This document shows, piece by piece, positions 1-10,592 of a stretch of 64,000 nt of DNA (position 1 is its first letter; every line of letters begins with the position of its first letter). This stretch comes from Chlorops oryzae (taxonomy: Eukaryota > Arthropoda > Insecta > Diptera > Chloropidae): NCBI GenBank assembly GCA_020466095.1, contig CM035808.1, positions 11,267,163 to 11,331,162 on the forward strand, written 5' to 3'. Both the position numbers and the translations under genes were made by a program. The notes below the pieces were generated by a model. The model was not told the origin of the DNA. It was given only the letters and a program-made list of their open reading frames with translations, and searched no databases.

Positions 1-735
1 TTTTTTATTTATTTTTTATGTCTTATTTTCCAATTCTGTGGGTGACTTGTCTTTTCTTTTATTCTCTTTTTCTTCTCTTGTATTTTTATATTTTACTTGT
101 TGTCAATGAAAGTGTGTGCCAACCTTTTGTCTCGAGAAATTCTTAGCATACTTTAAGGCAAATTTGTGGAATTTACATTTCGATGGAAATTGAAAATGAA
201 CCGAACTCATTCCAGATTAAACTTGACATTGACAATGACTTTGAATGATAAAAAAAAAATACCTACATATTTTAAGCGTTTCTCAATTGATTTTTTCTTT
301 TTTTTTCCTCCTTGTCGCCCATATCTACGACTATATGGAGGCTGTGTCGCGTATCTTTTTAAGACGAGCTCTTAAGCGTGAATCCACTTAGACAAGTTGT
401 TGAGCTTTTGTTGTTGTTTTCCTTTTACCATTTCATGTTTCTTCTTCTTCTGCTGTATTATGATAGAATGTTGGTAAAATGAGAGAATATTTTCCGCACA
501 AGTAGCGTGTTTGACTTTCTAATGAACGGAATCTTATACTTTTATGCCTTCTTTATTTGAAGCGATTGGTTGCTGGTAACTTACACGTAGCGTAGGAGCA
601 TACAATACGTTTGTATGTGGGGCTTGGAGAACTAACATTTTTCGTATGTATGTACGAAATATGAGCACCCTCTTTTGTTTTACGACTCAACAATCACTTT
701 CTCGAGCGTAAAAAAATACAGTGAAACCTTCATCT
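1..735. other. no gene seen; AT-rich non-coding sequence
   Basis: AT-rich sequence with T-runs and no convincing open frame or repeat boundary. The longest frame, near 166-375, is low-complexity and looks like chance. Probably intergenic or intronic. Confidence 0.5.
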
Positions 736-952
736 AAAGGGTCGTAGTCTTCAACTCGGTTTAAGAGCATCTAACGTTTAAATTTTCGAATATATTCTTT
801 AAGTCTCCATGCCAGTTTAACTCAATAAAATGTCTTTGCTTTATTTGAATTTATCAAGAATTTTTATATAAAATTATTAAGCCTGGTTTAAACTCTCCTG
901 AAGACTTTCATTTGAAGGTTTAAACCCTGGGTTTCACGCCTATGAGCCTAAG
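736..952. mobile_element. MITE-like inverted-repeat element, copy 1
   Basis: The left end contains GTCGTAGTCTTCAACTCGG followed by GTTTAAG. The right end, read in reverse complement, gives AGGCTCATAG, then GTTTAAACC, then AGTCTTCAGG. The same arrangement with the same interior (gctttatttgaatt, ttatataaaa, aagcctg) recurs at 30553-30996, so this is a dispersed family and not a single inverted repeat. It has no coding capacity. The ends are approximate because the terminal repeats are imperfect. Confidence 0.5.
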
Positions 953-2480
953 TATCCCAAAAATGTTTGTAATATGGACTGACCCAAGTGTAGCCTTCGG
1001 TCAGTCCCTAATGTTACCAGTACTAGTCTCCTCATAATTCCACTTCTAATGTATTCAACTGGCCTTTTTAACATGGGCCTGTCATTGGAGAGGGACTAGT
1101 CCACAAAACAGCTGACCGTAGATCTGTTTTTTTGGGTCAATTGTCGTAAATTTGTCTGGTTTTAGGATAGTCAAATAAGGAAAATAAAAAAACCAATTTC
1201 TTATATATATTCTAAGTTGATGAAAGTGTCATTTATAGACTACCCTTAAACCAACAACCGCCGGCTAGCCGAACTTGATGGAGCGAACTGCCATAATATA
1301 ACCGGTAGTTTGGACCGGTCAAAGTCCAGTTCTTCGTAGGAAATTGACCGCCTCATTACTGCAGGGTCTGTTGATTTTCTGCTGTAGGTCGGAAATGTCC
1401 TTATAAAAAATTGTATTTCCATATCTCATAGCGTTTCTTCTTTCAGGTCATTGCAAAACCGACTGATAGAGGATTCACTGTCTGTTGAAGTTTAAGTCCC
1501 AAACGTTAGAAATCGTTAGAGATTTCTCAATTTTATCCTTTTGAAATAGCTTAACATAAATGAGCGAAAATCATCTTTCGAAAATTTTCCCTGTAAATGG
1601 AAAGGGACCTCCACCTTTCCTCCACCCTAACCTCACATAGACCTCATATGGAATCCGCCGCAAGCTGAAGCTTTCAATATTAAAGGATTAAATGACTTGT
1701 AAAACGATTGCCTAAGATTGATTACCAGAATTTCATAGCCGTGAAAAACTTTGGTGTTTCTGTAGTCATTTAAATAAATAATTAATAAGAGCGAAACCAT
1801 AAAAACCGAAAATCCAGAAAGGATAGAGAGCAATAAATTTTGTTTATGCTCATGGTAATTAAAATAGTTCATCAATAATTTATTCATAGTTCTATGAAGT
1901 GAATTTTGCCTTGAGGGTTAATTTGATTTTGCCATGAAAGTTTCATGAATAATTTCAAGAATTTTTCAAAAGAAAAAAACTAATTTTTTTTTAGCTTTCT
2001 GTATGGAAAAAGTTTTACCAAGAAACTCATTTGGGATGAAGTGATAAAACTGTATATTTTTTTTTTGATTTTATTGTTAAATTGATTGGCAGAAATACTG
2101 AATTTTTTATTGCCACCCCAATTTAGAGGGAAACGATCAAAGTTACCATTGTATTCCTTCTTTCAATATATGTGTGTATGTAATTTGTAAACTTTTCCTT
2201 TTTTTTTTTTGTGACAAGAGTTTCTTCAATCAAATTTTTTAGAGTGCTTTCTGGAATATCCTTGGAATTTTACTTCCTTGTAAAGTTCATATCTTTGAAT
2301 GACATTTATGATAGAGCAAGAATATCCTGGCATGTACCTATCAAATCGGCCTTGTAATATTTCATTTTGGTTAAAGAAGTCCTAGATTTGAAAAGAAGTT
2401 GAATATTTTATTTATTTTTCATCCTTTCTTCACACAAGTTCAAAGCTACTCAAGCTCAAAAGGAAATGTAGCTGTAGAAA
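953..2480. other. no gene seen
   Basis: Non-coding AT-rich sequence. An open frame of 84 codons on the minus strand at 1633-1887 has no recognisable motif and its composition matches the background. I see no splice or promoter context for it. Confidence 0.45.
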
Positions 2481-2492
2481 TGCGGTGTCCTT

Positions 2493-2992
2493 TTTATATC
2501 CGGGTCACTCTATGTCGAGGGTATTTTGCGTTTGTGCGGTTGTGTGGCGAGATAAACCATACAAAATGTGTATAGAAATGATCAGCGTCGCCAGGAGATT
2601 GGTTTTAGCTATGTCCGTCTGTCTGTCCTGTCTGTCTGTCTGTCCTGTCTGTATCAATGGAGTTGAGCTACTCCTATCTTGACGAAATGGAATGCGTGTT
2701 CACGGCGACAGAACAAGTTCGAGAATGGGTCGGATCATTTTTAAGGGTACCTCCAGTACTAGGGTCTGTCACAAAAATCCCAAAGCTGTCAAAAATTGGT
2801 GATTTTTGAGATATTTCGATTAATTTTAAAATTTGAGCTTATATTTATTACAGCTTTCAATAAAATTCCCAAGACTTACGAAAATATAAATAAAATAAAA
2901 TTATTAAAATATATTTAGTTCACCCTTTATCTGTGTCGGGTATTGTATTGTCAGGTACGATTGACTTGAACACCCTTAGTTGTTAGTTTTAG
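2493..2992 (+). mobile_element. mini-me/DINE-like repeat with (GTCY)n core
   Basis: The order of blocks matches the best copy in the window (45020-45671): a tcactctatgtcgagggtat start, gcggttgtgtg, aatgatcagcgtc, a gtccgtctgtctgtcctgtc microsatellite, gttgagcta, tcttgacgaaat, gtacctccagtactagggtc, and an end of gtgtcgggtatt followed by aacacccttagttgtt. The combination of conserved core plus GTCY microsatellite is what is known of the dipteran mini-me repeats. It is non-autonomous and carries no protein. This copy lacks part of the middle region. Confidence 0.65.
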
Positions 2993-3340
2993 GCAATGAG
3001 GCAGAAATAATCGTGAAGACACTCAACTTTAGGCAATTCAAAGATGTCTGTCTTTTATCCTTGAAGCTGATATATTGTCATGAAATTTTTGTAACGAATT
3101 CTTAAATAATAATCGAAATAAATGTCATATGCCTAATAGATTGAAAATTTTAATAGAAAATACAAAGAGGTCAATATTTTGTTCATTCCCATTACCATCC
3201 TATCATAAGATAGTCTAAAATTCTTATTAAAATGCATGAATTCTTCGAAAATATTAGAAACGATAGCAGAAAATGTGTCCTAGAAGGACTTGATTTAACA
3301 ATTTTTTTTGTCTTCGTTAATATTATGGGAACCCTCTGGC

Positions 3341-3775
3341 CCAGCAAACATTATAAGTCCACAAATGGCATGTGACTTCTGATTCGGAGTCCGGAGTCGT
3401 ATCTCTCATGATTTGCTCTTATAAGAGCTCTTAAAGAGTGTCCATAAGATAATCATTTATGATTCATATTTGAATGTTAATTTCCTTATAAATATGAGCC
3501 ATTTATGACTCTGCAGCTAGCACAATATTTCCTTATATACAAACATATGGATATGTGCAATGCATGGTTTCCAAAATGCCGTAACAATTACAAGCATTAT
3601 ACGTTGCCGTTTTTTTCCAAAATCCCATTGGATTCCCACGTTTTTCCGATTTTATATTTTAAGTTTCAATGAAGTATTTTTTAATTTTCTTGGAAGTGTT
3701 CATCGTTCCTATTTCAAATTTATTTCGGAACCAATTCGAACTCATAAATACGAAGGCTCCTAAAATGTTTGCTGG
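3341..3775. mobile_element. MITE with CCAGCAAACATT ends
   Basis: The left terminus CCAGCAAACATTATAAG is mirrored by CTAAAATGTTTGCTGG at the right, giving inverted repeats of about 16 bp with one or two mismatches around 435 bp of non-coding DNA. Both arms also carry related internal words such as cataaatac and gagtcgtatc. I could not settle the target-site duplication. The superfamily is unknown. Confidence 0.5.
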
Positions 3776-5046
3776 AAGCGTTATTAACATGATTTTATTT
3801 ATTCTCTGAACAAAGAGTCCGAGTGGAATGTTGAATCGTTTTTGCTTAAAACTCATTTATTTATTTGCTTTAAAGATCTCTGAATATCCTTTTAAAAATG
3901 GCAGCTCGCTCTGACCCCTCTGGCAGATTCACATGCATATGCAATGAAAATTCATTTTTTCCACTCTCGAAAATGTCAAAATTCCAGAATCTTTTATGTT
4001 AAAGAAAAAATTAAATAAATAAAAACATAAAAAGAAGTAATAAAATAAAACAAGGCGATAAAAAAATTATTCATATTTTTAAAAGCACTCTTCACCCGAA
4101 CTCCTTAGAAAAGAGCACAAAAAACCTAAACACGATGACGTTAAAAAATTGCCATAAAATTGAATTTAATATCTTACATCATAAAAGGTAGGTATCTACA
4201 AAGATTTTATCACGTACGAGTGAGTATGCAATTTATTATCTCCATATGTACAGTGAAGACTCGCATACGACGACTGGAGTTCATACAGGACTTAAAAATA
4301 AGTTAAAACTGACATTATTCGATTCAATTGCCCATAAAACTGAGCTCTTACTGTAAAATATTTTAAACTTGACGCCTTCAAGTGGCATGCATTTTTATGG
4401 CAACAATAAAGTCAACAATCCACTTCTTCTTGATTGCTATTATAATTTTTTTTTTTTTTAAACCGTAATCAAATAAATTAATAGACCTTTTAATATGACA
4501 CATTATTTTCGTGACGGAATAAAAGACAACAGAGACAATTTCTCAACAGTCACTCAATCGGACAAAGTTCAATGGCAATCGAATTTCGAAATATTTAATT
4601 TTTTTTACAATCTTGAGTTTTGTTTTTTTTTTTTTGATAATTTTTTAAAGCATTATAGTATAATTTCGAGGTTACTAATCCTATCAAGAGTAAGTTTTTA
4701 CACCGATTACCCTTAAAATAATCTACATACGTATTTGAGACAACCAGAACAAGTTTAAAAGAGATGTTGGGGTGCGGAGCTTCATATAAACATGCTGTCA
4801 TGCCATGTGCAAAGAGCACACACAAATTTCCTATCTACAGACAGATCACAATATGTAAATGAGATAACATAATGTCTGCATATGGCTTCAGCGTTGTTTG
4901 GTGGGGGGAAATAAAAACGTCACTGATAACGGCAAAAATTATTAGCATACGAATGGAGCTCTAAATAAATGCTAATTACTGTATTTGTATGCATTCAGGA
5001 CACATTCAACAACCCGATACCGTAAAGGTACATACATATGCATGTA
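3776..5046. other. no gene seen
   Basis: AT-rich sequence without a supported gene. It ends in a catacatatgcatgtatgtg run that forms the insertion target of the LTR retrotransposon. Confidence 0.5.
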
Positions 5047-5050
5047 TGTG
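5047..5050. repeat. target-site duplication, left (TGTG)
   Basis: TGTG lies directly before the 5' LTR and again directly after the 3' LTR at 9841-9844. A 4-bp duplication is usual for Ty3/mdg4-type insertions. It confirms that this is a complete single insertion. Confidence 0.85.
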
Positions 5051-5281
5051 AGTAACATAGCAACACACATTTTCTTTTTTCTAATTTATTTTCTTTCACT
5101 TTGTCAAATTGATCAAAGTGACATTGGGAATGAAAAATGAAAGAAAATAAATTGATAAGCTTAGAAATATTTTTATAAAAATTATTATTAAGTTTTCTTT
5201 AAACAAAAAAACTTGTAAATAAAAACCTTATTATTGTTCAATAAAAACGAATTTATTAATAACAAAAAAGGTTTTGTTACT
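5051..5281 (+). repeat. 5' LTR
   Basis: 231 bp, starting AGTAAC and ending GTTACT, very A/T-rich, with AATAAA-type words in its second half that could serve as the polyadenylation signal in the 3' copy. I found no difference from the LTR at 9610-9840. Confidence 0.92.
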
Positions 5282-5294
5282 GGCGCAGTCGGTC
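5281..5294 (+). promoter_or_regulatory. primer-binding site, tRNA-Ser type
   Basis: TGGCGCAGTCGGT follows the LTR, its first T being the last LTR base. This matches the 3' end of insect tRNA-Ser including the CCA complement and is the primer type remembered for 17.6 and 297. It primes minus-strand DNA synthesis. Confidence 0.85.
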
Positions 5295-5516
5295 CTTCAG
5301 GATAAAAGAACATTATCCTTTAAACGAGCCTACATTCAAACAAGGACAAAGATATCTTTTGAATCAGATTCAAGAGTTGTGATTCCAGGAGTCTAACAAA
5401 AGGATTTCTGCGTATTGCGACTTATAAGAGGAATTAAAATCCTGCAACAACTTCAAACGTTTACTCCGAAATTCTTCCAAATAAAGCTGGTGCAAAGTGG
5501 ATCGTTTCGAATATTT

Positions 5517-6416
5517 ATGAACAGTGATCAACTGGACGTTATTTGTCAGAAATTGAAAATCCTGGAAATAAACACCGATACCATGCTGGCCAAGGAGAAA
5601 AGAGAAATGTTTTTGCAAACTATCAAACTGATTTTACCATTCAATGGCAATAGAAACTATCTGGCTTTATTTATCGACAACATAGACACCATAGTTCCTG
5701 ATTTCACTTCACTCGCTAACGAGGAAAAACCATTTTATTTTCAATGTATAACAAGTACTCTTCGCGACGCAGCCCTAGACGTTATAAGGAAAGAACAACC
5801 GAAAGATTGGCCAACACTCAAAGGACTGTTAATTGATGAATTTGCTGACCATACACCAATTACAACTCTTATTCTGTCAATCAACAACATAAAATTTAAA
5901 GGTAACGTAAAAACACTCTGCGAAGAAATTAACACCGAAATTTGCAAAATTAAGGATAACATAAAATTAAGCAAAGCCGATTTATCTACACAGTCATTTT
6001 TAAGTAACGAATTACAACAAATTAGTATTAGAACACTTAAAAGAGAATTACCTTACCATCTTACTGCTTTGATTAATGCTAACCTAGCAACGGATATTAA
6101 CTCCGCAATAAAAATTTTGAAAGAAAATGACGTATATGACGCAAAACCATTAAAGAGGAACAACTATAGAAAGAATCAAATGACATTTCAAAATAATTTA
6201 CGACCATCTTATACACCACAAAACATTTTACCTAATTCAGGATCTACCCAAAATTACAATTACCCACAACATTCATTACCTCAACCACCACTAAACTTTC
6301 AAAGGCATAATTCAAATCAATCTCGGATAAGACGTTTCGGACCCCCAGAACCAATGGACCAAGATACTGAAAATTTTCACTTAGTTGCCTCGGAACCTTA
6401 CCTGAAATTGAATTAA
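5517..6416 (+). CDS. gag: Gag of the LTR retrotransposon
   Basis: Structural protein of the retrotransposon, expected to assemble the cytoplasmic particle that packages element RNA. I chose the ATG at 5517 (product starts MNSDQLDVICQ, 299 aa). The frame is open further upstream to 5415, but only with a non-ATG codon. The N-terminal 200 residues are helical and leucine-rich (a capsid-like region around FQCITSTLRDAALDVI). The C-terminal third is rich in N, Q, P and basic residues, with no CxxCxxxxHxxxxC knuckle; nucleic-acid binding is presumably by the basic tail. The last 16 codons overlap pol, and the frameshift heptamer lies inside that overlap. No stop or frameshift damages it. Confidence 0.85.
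   Translation: MNSDQLDVICQKLKILEINTDTMLAKEKREMFLQTIKLILPFNGNRNYLALFIDNIDTIVPDFTSLANEEKPFYFQCITSTLRDAALDVIRKEQPKDWPTLKGLLIDEFADHTPITTLILSINNIKFKGNVKTLCEEINTEICKIKDNIKLSKADLSTQSFLSNELQQISIRTLKRELPYHLTALINANLATDINSAIKILKENDVYDAKPLKRNNYRKNQMTFQNNLRPSYTPQNILPNSGSTQNYNYPQHSLPQPPLNFQRHNSNQSRIRRFGPPEPMDQDTENFHLVASEPYLKLN
6371..6377 (+). promoter_or_regulatory. -1 ribosomal frameshift site (A AAT TTT)
   Basis: In the gag frame the codons read gaA AAT TTT cac, a textbook X XXY YYZ slippery heptamer. The -1 frame has a TGA at 6368-6370 immediately upstream, so pol opens exactly at the heptamer. Gag continues to its stop at 6414-6416. This fits the Gag/Gag-Pol expression known in this group. I did not establish a downstream stimulatory structure. 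Confidence 0.75.
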
Positions 6417-9400
6417 AGATTGCCAACCAACCAGTAAAATTTCTAGTAGATACAGGGTCATCAGTGAGTCTTATTAGACCCAACATACTAAAAAAAGAAA
6501 GTTCCCATACAAGACCAATTAAATTATCAACAATAACAGGAGAGATTATATTACAAGATGTAATAGAAATTTTTAGCTACAATTCAAAACGCACACTCAA
6601 GTTTTACGTTCATGACTTTTCAAAAACACATGATGGGTTACTAGGATGCGATATACTCAAGCTACTTGGCGCTAAAATAGATATAAAAGATGAAAATATA
6701 ATTTTAAATGGTATTAAATACAAATTTTTGAATAATTTAAAAAATCACCCAATACAAAAAAAATTAAATTTAGTAAGTAGTATTGAGGAAACCAAATTTA
6801 GACTAGATCATTTAAATAAAGAAGAATCATCTCAAATTAAGAAATTATTATCTAAATACAGAAATATATTCTATAAAGAAGGGGATACCTTAACATTTAC
6901 AAATAGTATAAAACACCAGATAAAAACTATTCATGAGGATCCTATATATGTCAAATCATACAGATACCCCGAAGTCCATAAAGCCGAAGTTAACAAACAA
7001 ATTAAATCAATGTTAGATCAAGGTATAATTTGCCATAGTACATCACCATACTCTGCTCCTATATGGGTCGTTCCCAAGAAATTGGATTCCTCAGGAACCC
7101 AAAAATGGCGAATTGTTGTAGACTATCGTAAGTTAAACGATATTACTATAAACGACAAATTTCCTATTCCAATTATAGATGAAATTCTTGATAAGCTTGG
7201 TCGGTGTATATACTTCAGTACCATCGATCTAGCGCAAGGCTTCCATCAAATAGAAACAGACCCAAAGGATAGAATAAAGACAGCTTTTTCCACACAAAAT
7301 GGACATTATGAGTTTTTGAGGATGCCATTTGGTCTCAAAAACGCCCCATCCACTTTCCAACGGTTGATGAATACGATCTTGGATGGACTTGTTGGAAAAG
7401 ACTGCCTTGTATATTTAGACGATATAATCGTTTTTAGTACTTCTTTGCAGGAACATATTGAATCCCTTGAAAGAGTATTTAACAGACTTAGCAAAGCTAA
7501 TCTTAAAATTCAAATAAGTAAAAGCGAATTCCTAAAAAAAGAAACTGAATTTCTAGGACACATCATTACTCCAAAAGGAATAAAACCTAACCCTAATAAA
7601 GTTGAAGCTATCTTAAAATATCCAATTCCTAAAACAGAAAAAGAGATAAAACAGTTCCTTGGTTTAGCCGGATTTTATAGGAAATTCATAAAAAACTTTT
7701 CAAAAATAACAAAACCACTAACATATTGTCTTAAAAAAGGCAATAAAATTGATATATCTAATGACGAATATAAAAACGCAGTAGACACCATAAAGCTTTT
7801 AATAACCAAAGATCCTATATTAGCCTATCCAGACTATGAAAAACTATTTACTTTAACAACAGATGCTTCTAATGTAGCACTTGGGGCAGTCCTAAGCCAA
7901 CAAGGACGTCCCATCTGCTTTGCCAGTCGCACACTTAACGAACATGAATTACATTACTCTACAACAGAAAAAGAACTACTCGCTTTAGTTTGGGCTACAA
8001 AATATTTTAGACCTTATTTATATGGTAGGAAATTCATTATCAATAGCGATCATCGACCACTTCAATGGCTTCATAATTTAAAAGAACCCAACTCCAAATT
8101 ACAGAGATGGAAACTACGATTAAATGAATTTGATTTCGATATAAAATATATTCCAGGCAAAGAAAATCATGTAGCTGACGCTTTATCACGAAACTGCGTT
8201 CAAAAATGCAACTTGGGTGAGGCAATTTCAAATGTTGCTACTATTCACTCAGCAGATGAAGACAACGAAAATTTTATTCCAATCTCTGAGAGACCTCTCA
8301 ATATTTATAAAAATCAGTTGAAATTAATTAAGAGTACCCAAGACAGCGTCCATACTGAAAAAATTTTTAAAAACAACATAACTACAATATATTATACAGA
8401 ACTTACAAAAGAAAAGATAAAAGAAATAATTAAATCATATCTCCTAAACCATCAAGTAACGATCTTCATGCCAAATAATAAAGATTTTTTAGAATTTCAG
8501 AATATTTACAAAACGTTAGTTAACAATAGACGAAATAAAATACTACGAGCTACTATCGAACTTCAAAATATCTTTAATTACCCTGATTTTAAAACAAAAG
8601 TGATCGAAACCCATCTAGAAGGATTGCACCAAGGCATAGAAAAAGTAGCGAGCTGTTTAAAAAAAAAATATTACTATCCTAATTATTTAAAAGAAATCAC
8701 CAAGATCATTAACGAATGTGAATTGTGTAATCGTTGCAAATATGATCACATTACGCACAAAATCCCTTTCAAAATCACCCCTCCCGTTTATGAAAGAAGA
8801 GAAAAATTTGTCATTGATTTTTGGGAATGGGAAAAATCTTATTTTTTGACATGTATTGATATTTATTCTAAATTCGCTACTGTAGAAAAAGTAAATGCAT
8901 TAAATTGGTTAGAAACAAAAAAAGCATTACTCAAAATTTTTAATACAATGGGCCCACCAAAAATCTTAAAGATAGATCAAGATCAAGGTATTAACAACGT
9001 TAACATAAAAGATTGGTGTACCCAATTAGACATAAAAATCGAAGTTACAACAGGAAAAACTGGAATATCAGATATAGAGCGTTTACACAAAACTCTCAAT
9101 GAAAAATTACGAATAATAAACACATCAGGCAACAAAGAACTTCAATATTTTCAAATTGAGCAAACATTGTTCACTTATAACCACAATATAGTACATTCCA
9201 CAACAGGCGAAACTCCATACAATATTTTTTTTAATCAATTACCACCGAAATTTAATCCACAATTGATTAAAGAAAATCGAATACGTAATTCAAATAAAGC
9301 ACGAAACGAAAATCAGATTGATACAAATTACGTAAATGCAGAAAACGTCAGAAAACGTCTCAATAAAAATCAAAATCCCTTTAAAGAAGTAAAATTGGTC

Positions 9401-9517
9401 AAAGCAGAAGATGATAAGGAACACTTTGTAGTAAAGTTTAAAACCAGAAATGTACGAAAATATAAGAATCATTTTAAAAGGAAAAAGAAAAATAATTATT
9501 CTATCAATGAATTGTAA
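6371..9517 (+). CDS. pol: Pol polyprotein (protease, RT, RNase H, integrase), expressed by -1 frameshift
   Basis: An uninterrupted frame of about 1,048 codons. In order: aspartic protease with the DTGSS active site at 6449-6463; reverse transcriptase with the YLDD catalytic box at 7412-7423 and flanking conserved words (FSTIDLAQGFHQI, FGLKNAPSTFQ); RNase H with TTDAS near 7856 and ADALSR near 8173; an integrase zinc finger with HLEGLH followed by CELC at 8613-8732; and an integrase core with D in VIDFW (8816), D in KIDQDQG (8975 or 8981) and E in DIERLH (9077). About 33 residues separate the last pair, close to the usual D,D35E. The first ATG/GTG-like start falls after the protease active site, so translation must enter from gag. 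All catalytic residues that I can check are present. Confidence 0.93.
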   Translation, partial: KFSLSCLGTLPEIELKIANQPVKFLVDTGSSVSLIRPNILKKESSHTRPIKLSTITGEIILQDVIEIFSYNSKRTLKFYVHDFSKTHDGLLGCDILKLLGAKIDIKDENIILNGIKYKFLNNLKNHPIQKKLNLVSSIEETKFRLDHLNKEESSQIKKLLSKYRNIFYKEGDTLTFTNSIKHQIKTIHEDPIYVKSYRYPEVHKAEVNKQIKSMLDQGIICHSTSPYSAPIWVVPKKLDSSGTQKWRIVVDYRKLNDITINDKFPIPIIDEILDKLGRCIYFSTIDLAQGFHQIETDPKDRIKTAFSTQNGHYEFLRMPFGLKNAPSTFQRLMNTILDGLVGKDCLVYLDDIIVFSTSLQEHIESLERVFNRLSKANLKIQISKSEFLKKETEFLGHIITPKGIKPNPNKVEAILKYPIPKTEKEIKQFLGLAGFYRKFIKNFSKITKPLTYCLKKGNKIDISNDEYKNAVDTIKLLITKDPILAYPDYEKLFTLTTDASNVALGAVLSQQGRPICFASRTLNEHELHYSTTEKELLALVWATKYFRPYLYGRKFIINSDHRPLQWLHNLKEPNSKLQRWKLRLNEFDFDIKYIPGKENHVADALSRNCVQKCNLGEAISNVATIHSADEDNENFIPISERPLNIYKNQLKLIKSTQDSVHTEKIFKNNITTIYYTELTKEKIKEIIKSYLLNHQVTIFMPNNKDFLEFQNIYKTLVNNRRNKILRATIELQNIFNYPDFKTKVIETHLEGLHQGIEKVASCLKKKYYYPNYLKEITKIINECELCNRCKYDHITHKIPFKITPPVYERREKFVIDFWEWEKSYFLTCIDIYSKFATVEKVNALNWLETKKALLKIFNTMGPPKILKIDQDQGINNVNIKDWCTQLDIKIEVTTGKTGISDIERLHKTLNEKLRIINTSGNKELQYFQIEQTLFTYNHNIVHSTTGETPYNIFFNQLPPKFNPQLIKENRIRNSNKARNENQIDTNYVNAENVRKRLNKNQNPFKEVKLVKAEDDKEHFVVKFKTRNVRKYKNHFKRKKKNNYSINEL

Positions 9518-9598
9518 ATATCTATTGTAACACTGCACACTTTAAAGTAAGAATGTCCTAAACTCACCAGATACGCAATGAGGACATTGCACTATTTT

Positions 9599-9609
9599 GG
9601 GGTGGGAGG
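9599..9609 (+). promoter_or_regulatory. polypurine tract
   Basis: The run ggggtgggagg lies directly against the 3' LTR. It is interrupted by one T but is the expected plus-strand primer site of the retrotransposon. Confidence 0.75.
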
Positions 9610-9840
9610 AGTAACATAGCAACACACATTTTCTTTTTTCTAATTTATTTTCTTTCACTTTGTCAAATTGATCAAAGTGACATTGGGAATGAAAAATGAA
9701 AGAAAATAAATTGATAAGCTTAGAAATATTTTTATAAAAATTATTATTAAGTTTTCTTTAAACAAAAAAACTTGTAAATAAAAACCTTATTATTGTTCAA
9801 TAAAAACGAATTTATTAATAACAAAAAAGGTTTTGTTACT
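9610..9840 (+). repeat. 3' LTR
   Basis: 231 bp matching 5051-5281 base for base as far as I can read, followed by the TGTG target duplication at 9841-9844. Confidence 0.92.
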
Positions 9841-9844
9841 TGTG

Positions 9845-10233
9845 TATGTTGACATGGCTTTTAATGCGTAGTGTAAGACTTATTTAAATGGTTAAATGGT
9901 TAAAGTTGAATCGGAATTTTCTTTAATTTTTATAACTTTTATTTTAAAAGACAAAAACTTCAGCTCCAAGCCCCACATAACTCAATTTTATGACTCGTTA
10001 AACTTTCAACTCTGTGACGCATTCGCTGGGCATAGGCAAACGTGTCGAATGAATGTTTTTCGTTACTCATACGACGGAGTGGCCATAAATTTCATTGTGT
10101 ACAATATTTGCTTTTTTTTCACGTTGATATGCTGTCGTATTATGACATATGAGTGATGTAAGTTTATTCTCCTCACATTGCAGAGGATTTTTTCTGATTT
10201 CGTATTATGTATTATCTCTTCAGCCCGTATCTA
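9845..10233. other. no gene seen
   Basis: AT-rich flank of the retrotransposon. No supported feature. Confidence 0.45.
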
Positions 10234-10379
10234 TAGTTTACTCTCTCCTCTCAAGCGGACACCTCTCTTAAAAGGACACATTTTGGGAATGCTTTCGTGT
10301 TCCTGCTTCTCAAATAGTTTCTTTTTAAGTGCACACATTTATCGGTCTCGTAGGTTTCCGCTTAGGAGAGAGCACACTG
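10234..10379. mobile_element. short MITE with CAGTGTRCTCTCTCC-type ends, TA target
   Basis: Left end tagtttactctctcc then gcggacacctctcttaaaag; right end, in reverse complement, CAGTGTGCTCTCTCCTAAGC. A TA follows the right end at 10380-10381. The same ends and the same interior (gcggacacc, ttaaaaggaca, ttttgggaa) occur in the outer element at 22036-22974, so this is a family with TA target preference, reminiscent of pogo/Tigger-type Tc1-mariner MITEs. About 146 bp; non-coding. Confidence 0.55.
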
Positions 10380-10435
10380 TACTCAATTATTTTAGATTTT
10401 TATTTTTTTATTGAATTTCTCAATTACCCAGCTAA

Positions 10436-10592
10436 GGGGCCGGCCATGTCGTCCAGCTCTGTCAGAAATGAAAAACTTCATATAAAAAAACGCTTCAGAA
10501 ATGAATCAGAAATTTTCTGAGATGTTTTTGTTCCTATGAAGTTTTTCATTTATGTTTCATTTCTGACAAAACTGGAGATAGCCTCTAAGAAA
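10436..10592. mobile_element. MITE with CAGAAATGAAA subterminal repeats
   Basis: Inverted arms: GTCCAGCTCTGTCAGAAATG then AAAAACTTCAT on the left, and ATGAAGTTTTTCAT with ATTTCTGACAAAACTGGAGA on the right. It forms a near hairpin of about 155 bp. A much shorter relative lies at 14692-14745, which shares TCTGGCAGAAATGAAA and ends in GGGGC/GCCCC. Non-coding. Confidence 0.5.

Larger units (their letters stand above)
5051..9840 (+). mobile_element. complete Ty3/mdg4 (gypsy)-type LTR retrotransposon, errantivirus-like, no env
   Basis: The element is 4,790 bp: LTR, tRNA-Ser type primer site, gag, pol in the -1 frame, polypurine tract, LTR. The LTRs read identical over 231 bp, both begin AGTAAC and end GTTACT (a 6-bp inverted repeat), and the insertion is flanked by TGTG. 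Pol order is protease, reverse transcriptase, RNase H, integrase, as in Ty3/mdg4 elements. Gag shows no CCHC zinc knuckle, which agrees with the 17.6/297/gypsy errantivirus lineage. No third open frame for an envelope lies between pol and the 3' LTR, so any spread between cells would not be expected. Identical LTRs and intact frames suggest a recent insertion. Confidence 0.93.
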
